Of a stretch of 64,000 nucleotides of DNA, positions 56,888 to 64,000 are shown piece by piece. The position numbers were made by a program, and so were the translations under genes. This DNA comes from Streptomyces griseus. Lineage in GTDB: Bacteria > Actinomycetota > Actinomycetes > Nanopelagicales > Nanopelagicaceae. Each line of letters opens with the position of its first letter. Position 1 is the first letter of the stretch. The DNA lies in the NCBI GenBank assembly GCA_945865365.1, contig CAMBDL010000004.1, forward strand, positions 35,906 through 99,905, read 5' to 3'. The notes under the pieces were generated by a model. The model ran no database searches and was not told the origin of the DNA. It saw only the letters and a list, made by a program, of their open reading frames with translations.

Positions 56888-57373
56888 ATGGCAATTCGTG
56901 GCGCAGTCCAACATACGGGATTAACTGTGAGCAACCTAGAGAGATCTATTGATTTTTATGTGCGGATTCTCGGCTGCACACTCATTATGGCCCAGGAAAA
57001 AACGGGAGGTTATCTTGCAGAAATAGTCGGGTATCCCAATGCCAGCGTGAAGATGGCGCATTTAAGTGATCCGGCGGGCCACCATGTTATTGAATTATTT
57101 GAATATGTCACACCTGAAGTGCTGCCAACAGATCTTGAACCTCGACGAATAGGCAACGCGCACCTTTGTTTTATGGTTTCTGATCTAGACCGAGTTTATT
57201 CTGAGCTTCAAAATGAGGGAATTACTTTTATCTCCGGCCCTGTAGCAGTCGATACTGGAGCAAATGCTGGAGGTGCAGGACTTTACTTGCGAGATCCCGA
57301 TGGAATTACCATGGAGCTTTTTCAGCCCGCTCCAGGTACCGCCGCTTATAAACTATTACATGGTGAAAAATGA
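56888..57373 (+). CDS. VOC-family (glyoxalase-like) protein
   Basis: VQHTGLTVSNLERSIDFYVRILGCTL; AHLCFMVSDLDRVYSEL; YLRDPDGITMELFQP. Confidence 0.92.
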   Translation: MAIRGAVQHTGLTVSNLERSIDFYVRILGCTLIMAQEKTGGYLAEIVGYPNASVKMAHLSDPAGHHVIELFEYVTPEVLPTDLEPRRIGNAHLCFMVSDLDRVYSELQNEGITFISGPVAVDTGANAGGAGLYLRDPDGITMELFQPAPGTAAYKLLHGEK

Positions 57374-58113
57374 AAAACTTCACTGAGCAAGTTATCGTAG
57401 TCACTGGTGGCGCACATGGAATTGGGAAGGCGACAGCTGAATTATTCCTAGAACTCGGGGCTCGAGTAATTGTTTTCGACCGAGAGCAACCAGAGAAAAA
57501 AACAGAGATTGACAACCTCATAATTGATTTAGGCAACCTCTCTGATTTAGAGAGTGCAGTTGCAGATGTTGTTCAGAAGTATGGAAGAATCGATGTGCTC
57601 GTAAATGTCGCTGGAATTTCCGTACCAAATACAATTCTTGATCTTGAACTTGATAAATACTTCACAACTTTAGATGTAAATCTTCATGCTCCGCTATTTC
57701 TTATGAAACATGTCGGCAAGATCATGGTCAAACAATCATATGGACGAATCGTTAACTTAACGAGTATTCATGGAAAATTGAGTGAACCCACTTCCACTGC
57801 CTATGACGTTAGCAAGGCAGGCCTTGAAGCGGCTACACGAACCGTCGCCCTTGAGTTTGCAGAATGTGGCGTGCTAGTTAATGCAGTGGCTCCAGGCTTT
57901 GTTGCAACTCGGATGTCGATCGTTAATGGTCAGGATGAACTTGAAAGCGATTGGTTTAATGAGGTTTATATTAAAAATAAGCGGTTGCCAATCGCTCGTC
58001 CAGCTTTGCCTATTGAGATTGCTCACGTTATTGCATGGTTAGCAAGCTCTTCGAATACATATATGACGGGCCAAACTCTCACTGTTGACGGTGGATTGTC
58101 GGTAAGGTTCTAA
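57370..58113 (+). CDS. SDR-family oxidoreductase
   Basis: VTGGAHGIGKATAELFLELGA; YDVSKAGLEAATRT. Confidence 0.92.
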   Translation: MKNFTEQVIVVTGGAHGIGKATAELFLELGARVIVFDREQPEKKTEIDNLIIDLGNLSDLESAVADVVQKYGRIDVLVNVAGISVPNTILDLELDKYFTTLDVNLHAPLFLMKHVGKIMVKQSYGRIVNLTSIHGKLSEPTSTAYDVSKAGLEAATRTVALEFAECGVLVNAVAPGFVATRMSIVNGQDELESDWFNEVYIKNKRLPIARPALPIEIAHVIAWLASSSNTYMTGQTLTVDGGLSVRF

Positions 58114-58116
58114 ATT

Positions 58117-58965
58117 ATGAAGGCTGAGGTTACATTTAAAGGAGTTGCATTTCCCGAGTCTTTGCGTTGGCGCGGTGGCGACTTGTGGTTCTCTGATGTT
58201 CTAGCGGGAGTGGTGTACAGGGGCGACATTGCAACTGGGGAGTTACATACAGAAGCTGAAATCCCACCTCTAGTATCTGGTCTTGGGTGGTTGCACTCGG
58301 GTGAGTTATTGGTGGTGGATTGCGAAAAGAAAGCAGTTGTGCGACAAAAATTAAGTGGAGAGTTTGCGATTTATTCAGATTTCAGTTCTCATTGGAAATT
58401 TAGCGCTAATGACATGCTTGTTGACTCTGATGAGACTGTCTGGGTAGGAACCTACGGCTTTAATCCTGAAGGGGATTCGCCTGTACCAGCCGACCTAGCA
58501 CGAATCGCAAAGGGAGTAATTGACTTTCCAATCTCCGGACTAGTTTTTGCAAATGGAATTGCACGCATTGATGACAGCAGGATAGTAGTTGCGGAGACCT
58601 TTGCTGATCGAATTTCAATTATTCAAACCAGTGGTGAAGTTAAACTTCTTAAGCACATTCAATTACCAGGTAATGCAACCCCTGATGGACTCGTTGTCGA
58701 TAATCAGGGTTGTGCTTGGGTAGCATCGGCATATGGCGAGGCAGTTCTTCGAGTGGATCTTGAATCTGAAGAAGTGGTTCGAGCGATTGAAATTCCAGGT
58801 AGAGGTGTTTATGACTGCACTTTTGGAGGAGTGAATCTCGACAAACTTTATGTTGCAACATCGACGATCGATGAGACACATGTATTACGGGACTTACCCG
58901 GAGAAATTCTTTGTTTTGATTTAACGACAGATTATCCAGGTCTTCAAGGAATGGGGAATAAGTAA
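58117..58965 (+). CDS. SMP-30/gluconolactonase-family protein
   Basis: FPESLRWRGGDLWFSDVLAG, ANDMLVDSDETVWVGTYG, ATPDGLVVDNQGCAWVASAYG. Confidence 0.88.
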   Translation: MKAEVTFKGVAFPESLRWRGGDLWFSDVLAGVVYRGDIATGELHTEAEIPPLVSGLGWLHSGELLVVDCEKKAVVRQKLSGEFAIYSDFSSHWKFSANDMLVDSDETVWVGTYGFNPEGDSPVPADLARIAKGVIDFPISGLVFANGIARIDDSRIVVAETFADRISIIQTSGEVKLLKHIQLPGNATPDGLVVDNQGCAWVASAYGEAVLRVDLESEEVVRAIEIPGRGVYDCTFGGVNLDKLYVATSTIDETHVLRDLPGEILCFDLTTDYPGLQGMGNK

Positions 58966-59972
58966 TGGCACAGGTTAGATTCCGTCAGGCTATAGCTCTG
59001 GCCCTTGCAGATGAAATGCGTATAGACCCCGCAGTTATGGTCTTTGGTGAAGATGTTGCACAAGCAGAAGGGCCATTCAAAACATCTGAAGGTCTACTGG
59101 CTGAATTTGGTCCTCTTCGAGTTCGGGATACTCCAATTTCGGAAATGGCATTTACTGGCGCAGGAGTGGGCGCAGCCACAGCTGGAATGAAGCCTGTTAT
59201 TGAGATTATGTTCATGGAGTTTATGGGCGTTGCTCTCGATATGGTTGTAACAGAGGCTGCAAAGTTTCACTATTTAAGTGGAGGGCAGTTTAAAGTCCCT
59301 ATGGTTATACGCGCTTCAGTTGGAGCAGGTGGAGGGTTTGGTCTTCAACATTCGCAAACATTAGAGAATTGGTTGGTTGCAACGCCAGGACTCAAAGTTA
59401 TTGTTCCATCAGATATTCAATCGGCCTATGAGTTAACACGTGCAGCGATCCGTGATCCTGGTCCGGTCGCAGTTTTAGAGCCGCGTGCGCTCTATGGTGA
59501 CAGAGGCGCACTCGTTCAAAAAGAAGATGGACTCATGGAGATTGGTAAGGCGCGAATCATGCGAGAAGGCGCCTCACTGACCGTAGTTTCAATGGGTCAG
59601 TTAGTGGGTAAATCTCTTGAAGCTCTTGCGGGCATGGATGTCGAAGTCATCGATCTTTCTACTCTTGTACCGTGGGATCAAGATTGTGTTTCACAATCCA
59701 TCAAAAAAACTGGCAGACTCGTTATCGTGCAAGAAGCACCTATTAGTGGTGGTTGGGGACATGAGATTCTTTCACTGATGGTGAGTAAGCATTTCGCAGA
59801 TTTAAAAGCTCCTCCTTTTATTATTTCGCCCCCAAATGCGCCCGTTCCTTACGGAAAAGAGTTAGAAGAGTTATACATTCCGCAGCCGGGTTATATCAAA
59901 GAGCAGATTGCTCACTATCTAGTGACTAACCAAGTTCCGACCCCTTGGTGGATTCAGAGAGGGTTGCTCTAA
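58965..59972 (+). CDS. 2-oxoacid/acetoin dehydrogenase-type E1 beta subunit
   Basis: VFGEDVAQAEGPFKTSEGLLAEFGPLRVRDTPISEMAFTGAGVGAA; FMEFMGVALDMVVTEAAK. Confidence 0.92.
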   Translation: MAQVRFRQAIALALADEMRIDPAVMVFGEDVAQAEGPFKTSEGLLAEFGPLRVRDTPISEMAFTGAGVGAATAGMKPVIEIMFMEFMGVALDMVVTEAAKFHYLSGGQFKVPMVIRASVGAGGGFGLQHSQTLENWLVATPGLKVIVPSDIQSAYELTRAAIRDPGPVAVLEPRALYGDRGALVQKEDGLMEIGKARIMREGASLTVVSMGQLVGKSLEALAGMDVEVIDLSTLVPWDQDCVSQSIKKTGRLVIVQEAPISGGWGHEILSLMVSKHFADLKAPPFIISPPNAPVPYGKELEELYIPQPGYIKEQIAHYLVTNQVPTPWWIQRGLL

Positions 59973-60964
59973 TGACTACACAGAATGAAGTTCAAAGTAA
60001 GCGCCGAAGAGATCTAGCAGATCCAGTTGAACAGTTACGGCGAATGCTTGAGATTCGATATTTCGAAGAAGAGATAGTGGGATTATTCTCTGAAGGCCTC
60101 GTCCATGGAACCACTCACACATGTCAGGGTCAAGAAGCTCTCAATATTGGCTTAGCAGTAACACTTAATTCAGATGATTTTGTTGCTTGTACATACCGCA
60201 GTCACGGTTTCGCATTAGCTTTAGGCCTCACACCCGAAGCCGCACTAGGTGAAATTATGGGTCGTACAACTGGATGCATTGGCGGAGTCGGGGGCTCCAT
60301 GCATCTATCTGCACCAGAGTTAGGGCTTTTGCCAACCTTTGCAATTGTGGGTGCTGGTCTGCCTATTGCTGCAGGTGCTGCTCTTGCATTTCAAACTCGT
60401 GGAGAAAAACGTGTTGCAGTCGCAGTATTTGGCGATGGGGCGGCAAATATTGGGGCTTTTCATGAAGCTCTTAATTTGGCTTCTGTTTGGAAACTACCAG
60501 TCATCTTTGTCTGTGATAACAATTTATACGGTGAGTACAGTCGAATTGAAACAACAACGTCGGTTGTTGATATCGCACAGAGAGCGGCATCATATTCTAT
60601 GCCATCTGAAATAATCGATGGCATGAAAGTCGATGAGGTTATTTCTAGTTTGAATCGTGCAATTGATCGTGCACGTTCTGGTGGCGGTCCAACACTTATT
60701 GAAGCAAAGACTTATCGCTATGCAGGTCATTCAAGAGCTGATTTAGCAACCTATCGTCCTGTGGGTGAGCTCGAGTCGTGGCTCCCTCGTGATCCAATTC
60801 TCGTTCGACAAAATGAATTAGTTGCATCCGGTGTACTTACGTTAACTGAAGTTGCAAAAATATCAGAAGAAGAACGAGAAGCAATCGCGCGAGTAATTGA
60901 ATTCACCCGTAACGCTCCCTTCCCACAGCCAGATGCTATTTTCAAAAATATTTGGACAAGTTAA
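59972..60964 (+). CDS. 2-oxoacid/acetoin dehydrogenase-type E1 alpha subunit (TPP-dependent)
   Basis: MLEIRYFEEEIVGLFSEGLVHGTTHTCQGQEA; FGDGAANIGAFHEALNLASVWKLPVIFVCDNN TPP motif; YRYAGHSRAD. Confidence 0.94.
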   Translation: MTTQNEVQSKRRRDLADPVEQLRRMLEIRYFEEEIVGLFSEGLVHGTTHTCQGQEALNIGLAVTLNSDDFVACTYRSHGFALALGLTPEAALGEIMGRTTGCIGGVGGSMHLSAPELGLLPTFAIVGAGLPIAAGAALAFQTRGEKRVAVAVFGDGAANIGAFHEALNLASVWKLPVIFVCDNNLYGEYSRIETTTSVVDIAQRAASYSMPSEIIDGMKVDEVISSLNRAIDRARSGGGPTLIEAKTYRYAGHSRADLATYRPVGELESWLPRDPILVRQNELVASGVLTLTEVAKISEEEREAIARVIEFTRNAPFPQPDAIFKNIWTS

Positions 60965-60973
60965 GGGGTTCAT

Positions 60974-61213
60974 ATGAAGTCAACAGCAAAAATGCCAAAA
61001 GTAGCCGACAGCGTTGATGAGGTCTTTATTTCAGAAATTCTAGTTGCCCCAGGAAGTGTGGTTCAAGCTGGAGATCCACTGATGCTAGTAGAAACTGATA
61101 AAGCAAGCGTTGAGGTTCCATCTCCGGTCACTGGAACTGTTATTACAATCTTGGTCGAGATCGATCAAGAAGTAAGTACGGGAACTCCAATCGTTGAAAT
61201 TGAAACTAGCTAA
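60974..61213 (+). CDS. Stand-alone lipoyl-domain protein (E2 lipoyl domain only)
   Basis: 79 aa: MPKVADSVDEVFISEILVAPGSVVQAGDPLMLVETDKASVEVPSPVTGTVITILVEIDQEVSTGTPIVEIETS, with DKA lipoylation motif and no catalytic domain. Confidence 0.92.
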   Translation: MKSTAKMPKVADSVDEVFISEILVAPGSVVQAGDPLMLVETDKASVEVPSPVTGTVITILVEIDQEVSTGTPIVEIETS

Positions 61214-62268
61214 ATCTTCTTCTTATTTCGCACTCTATTAGTACTGCTCTCACGGATAATAAAGTGAGTATCAATCACTGTTTTACGGGGTTTAGCGCCA
61301 CGCATAATTTCAAGCAACAGGCGAGCCGACTCTCGGCCAAGCATCTCGGCATCGCGGTATACCGATGAAAGCTGCGGAAGGATAACGTCAAACATAGGCC
61401 ATTCGTCGATGGCTACAAAAGAGACATCAGTTCCTATAGTAAGACTAAGGGAGCGTAGGGCACGTATCGCACCCGCTGTAGCTCCAACTCCACCTGTGAG
61501 AATTGCCGTTGGAACGGTGGGAGAAGAAAAGAGCAGATACGTTTGACGTTCAGAGAATTCTTCTGTGAAATTACCAAGACGGATATTATTCTCATTTATA
61601 GGAAGATTATTTTCTGCAAAGGCTTTCTTGTAGCCCTTTAAACGTTCACGCGTAATCAGAACATCAGGCGTTCCTGTTACGAAAGCAATTTCCCTATGGC
61701 CTTGATTAATAAGGTGATTTACTGCATCTCTAGTTCCAGCAAAGTGATTTGCGGATACACTTCCGTATTCATATCCAGCAACCTGGCGATCTAGTAGCAC
61801 AAGTGGCGAACGAAGGCTTTGTAGAGAACTCTTAACAGTAGAAGATTTTTCGGAAACAAGCGACGCAATAATTCCATCGACCCTTCGCCTTCGCAGAACT
61901 GCAAAATTTTCAGACTCAGTAATGTCATCTCCATCTGAGCTCATGAGTATCATTGAGTAGCCCATCTTGCGCAACTCTTGTTCACAACTTTGAGCCACTT
62001 GAGCAAAAAGCGGATTAGAAATGTCAGTAATAATGAATCCAATTGTTCGGGTCTCACCGCTACGCATCGATTGCGCTAAAATATCGGGTTCATAACCTAA
62101 AAATCGTGTTGCCTCCTCAACTTTTTTTGCCATGCGTGCAGAGACATCTGGGTGCCCGGACAACACTCGCGAAACACTTGAGATTGCTACTCCTGCTCTC
62201 CGTGCTACATCTTCCATCGTTGCAACAGGCAGGGGAGTTACTCGATCTTCTGGCTTCCGTTGTGACAT
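61210..62268 (-). CDS. LacI-family transcriptional regulator
   Basis: ATMEDVARRAGVAISSVSRVLSGHPDVSARMAKKVEEATRFLGYEPD; start at MSQRKPED (62268). Confidence 0.94.
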   Translation of the reverse strand: MSQRKPEDRVTPLPVATMEDVARRAGVAISSVSRVLSGHPDVSARMAKKVEEATRFLGYEPDILAQSMRSGETRTIGFIITDISNPLFAQVAQSCEQELRKMGYSMILMSSDGDDITESENFAVLRRRRVDGIIASLVSEKSSTVKSSLQSLRSPLVLLDRQVAGYEYGSVSANHFAGTRDAVNHLINQGHREIAFVTGTPDVLITRERLKGYKKAFAENNLPINENNIRLGNFTEEFSERQTYLLFSSPTVPTAILTGGVGATAGAIRALRSLSLTIGTDVSFVAIDEWPMFDVILPQLSSVYRDAEMLGRESARLLLEIMRGAKPRKTVIDTHFIIRESSTNRVRNKKKI

Positions 62269-62285
62269 GCCCTCAGTGTATGATA

Positions 62286-62307
62286 TTTCTAGAATCGTTT
62301 CCAGAAA
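62286..62307. promoter_or_regulatory. Candidate LacI-type operator TTTCTAGAATCGTTTCCAGAAA
   Basis: CG-centred imperfect 22-bp palindrome in the LacI/dehydratase divergent intergenic region. Confidence 0.6.
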
Positions 62308-62329
62308 TTCCAGAAAGAGGGTTGCCGCC

Positions 62330-63451
62330 ATGAACTCGATTATGCGAATTGAAACTGAGCTCATCAGGGTGCCTTTAGCGCGCACATACAAGGGCTCGTT
62401 CTATCAGATGACACATAGATCAACCGTGCTTATGCGAGTCTTTACTGACGATGGAGCCATAGGAGAGGCATATGTTGGCGATGAAGATGCGGGACTGGGA
62501 GAGATTGATTCGATTATTCATGAGGAAATAGCACCTCGATTATTTGGTCAGGATGCTTTGGCGATTGAAAAGTGTTGGGAGATTGCTCGGCCGGCTACCT
62601 GGAATATTCTGCGAGATCGCAGATTAGGCCTTGTAGCAAGCGCCGCCTTTGACACAGCGTTGTGGGATCTTATGGGTCGCACATTAAATATTCCGTTGTG
62701 GAAATTATGGGGTGGGTATCGAAATTCAGTACCAGTGATAAGCATCGGTGGTTATTACAATAGTAATTTGACCATTGAAGATGAGATTACTTATTTGCAG
62801 GAAAAACAGTTTGCAGGGATAAAATTTAAAGTTGGAGGATTGTCTCCCGCAGAAGATGCCGCAAGAGTCCGCTTAGCTCGATCTGTTGCTGGAAAAGATT
62901 TTAAAATTGCAGTAGATGCTAATCAAGGTTGGGACATTGAATCAGCCGTAACTTTTGCACGACTCGTAGAAGATCAAGAGATTATGTGGTTCGAAGAGCC
63001 ATGTAATTGGGAAAATGACCGCAGAGCAATGAGAGATGTACGTTTTAGAAGTGGCATAGCAGTATGTGCCGGCCAAACAGAGATGTCGGCTGCTGGTTGT
63101 CGTGACTTGATGGAAATTGGCGCAATTGATTACTGCAACTTTGATTCATCGTGGTCGGGCGGACCAAGCGAATGGTTGCGTGCTGCGGCAGTAGCTACAA
63201 CGTATGGCGTGAAAATGGCTCATCATGAAGAAGCCCAAGTCTCTGCCCACTTAATAGCTTCTCAGCCACATGGCACATTTATTGAATTTTTCCATCCTGA
63301 TCGGGATCCAATTTGGCACAATGTAATCTCAAATGCGGCTCCGCTAGACAATGGCTATTTAACCCTTCCTACTGAGGCTGGACTTGGGTGGGTGCTCGAC
63401 CGTGAGTACATCGCCAAGTATCGAATAAGTGAGAGAACTACTAAGCGGTAA
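62330..63451 (+). CDS. Mandelate racemase/muconate-lactonizing enzyme family protein (probable sugar-acid dehydratase)
   Basis: IKFKVGG (KxK), IAVDANQGWDIESA, WFEEPCNWEND, AGQTEMS, VKMAHHEEAQVSAHL; start after AGAGGG RBS. Confidence 0.88.
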   Translation: MNSIMRIETELIRVPLARTYKGSFYQMTHRSTVLMRVFTDDGAIGEAYVGDEDAGLGEIDSIIHEEIAPRLFGQDALAIEKCWEIARPATWNILRDRRLGLVASAAFDTALWDLMGRTLNIPLWKLWGGYRNSVPVISIGGYYNSNLTIEDEITYLQEKQFAGIKFKVGGLSPAEDAARVRLARSVAGKDFKIAVDANQGWDIESAVTFARLVEDQEIMWFEEPCNWENDRRAMRDVRFRSGIAVCAGQTEMSAAGCRDLMEIGAIDYCNFDSSWSGGPSEWLRAAAVATTYGVKMAHHEEAQVSAHLIASQPHGTFIEFFHPDRDPIWHNVISNAAPLDNGYLTLPTEAGLGWVLDREYIAKYRISERTTKR

Positions 63452-63536
63452 AAGAGCTCCCCGGGTGGTTTCAGGATTGGTGCTTGCTGGCTTGGTTAGA
63501 CATGCAACAAGTGGCCGGCTCAGGTAGCGTTTTGGT

Positions 63537-64000
63537 ATGAGAAAGTTCCTAGCAGCCCTACTGGTACTTGTAGTTATTGGCAGTGGAGTTGCCCATGCTC
63601 ATCAACCTGTGGTTTTGTTAGATTCAGATACAACTGCTGCAAAGGGACCACTGCTAGTTGATGGGACGGTTTCTTTTGCGATAAGAGCTTCATTTACTAA
63701 GGCAGGGCAAAAGAAGGCTTTTCGTGCGCAATTTAATGCAGGCGATACCCTATCTGTCCAATACCTCATTGTTGATAAGAAGCCAGAGAATTCTTTGCGC
63801 ACAACTGCGCTACCCACTCTTCTCATTGCTCCTCCGACTGGCTCATCAGTAACTCTCAAATTTACAGAGCGTACAAAGTTCTATGAGCCCTATAGCAGGA
63901 CCGATTACTTATACCTTGCACGATATAGCGCAGTAGCTAAAGCGGGTGTATATAGATTTACCATTACCTCAAAGGGCCAAGCACAGATCACAGTTGCTGT
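63537..64000 (+). CDS. Secreted protein, C-terminally truncated by window edge (absent from ORF track)
   Basis: ATG at 63537 reads MRKFLAALLVLVVIGSGVAHAHQPVVLLDSDTTAAKGPLLVDGTVSFAIRASFTKAGQ... open to position 64000. Confidence 0.75.
   Translation, partial: MRKFLAALLVLVVIGSGVAHAHQPVVLLDSDTTAAKGPLLVDGTVSFAIRASFTKAGQKKAFRAQFNAGDTLSVQYLIVDKKPENSLRTTALPTLLIAPPTGSSVTLKFTERTKFYEPYSRTDYLYLARYSAVAKAGVYRFTITSKGQAQITVA

Noticed and set aside
1-64000. CRISPR arrays, prophage, transposase or IS elements
   Set aside because: No regularly spaced direct repeats, no phage structural or integrase genes and no transposase ORFs were seen.

Overview
This 64 kb chromosomal window looks like an aerobic, freshwater-type actinobacterium. 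The taxon is an inference from gene content (heliorhodopsin, NfeD/SPFH pair, secreted sugar-binding proteins); no marker gene was checked. Main blocks: (1) 40-18514, a choline/glycine-betaine and C1 locus with a RACo-like ferredoxin/ASKHA activator, methyl-THF methyltransferase, MetF- and MetV-like proteins, corrinoid protein, IclR regulator, MttB-superfamily methyltransferase without an in-frame TAG, BetB, ProV / fused ProW-ProW / ProX, BetA, FdhD, copper amine oxidase, and a UbiA-esterase fusion. (2) 20572-29200, an oligosaccharide locus (GH125, GH36-like, ABC transporter, debranching-like enzyme, LacI). (3) A 1030-aa secreted lectin / InlB-repeat / OmpA-like protein, a CBS protein, a 3' tRNA-like relic between two terminators, and a ParE/ParD-like toxin-antitoxin (TA) pair bracketed by an 18-bp direct repeat. 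(4) NfeD, SPFH, heliorhodopsin, a 56-aa one-TM ORF and an SDR. (5) YefM/YoeB, a truncated glycoside hydrolase, and an FMN riboswitch with the ribD-ribE-ribBA-ribH operon. (6) 51835-63451, an uncharacterised sugar/sugar-acid catabolic locus with an E1beta-E1alpha pair, a stand-alone lipoyl domain, a LacI regulator and an enolase-superfamily dehydratase; similar LacI-like operators lie at both ends. Not in the supplied ORF track: twin ~49-aa CDGSH-like iron-sulfur ORFs (42737-42886 and 50790-50939), the 56-aa TM ORF (38324-38494), a possible 59-aa ORF (48553-48732, minus) and a secreted ORF running off the right edge. Best leads for undescribed biology: the lipoyl-only E2-like protein in the sugar locus, the corrinoid betaine locus, and the CDGSH-like twins.
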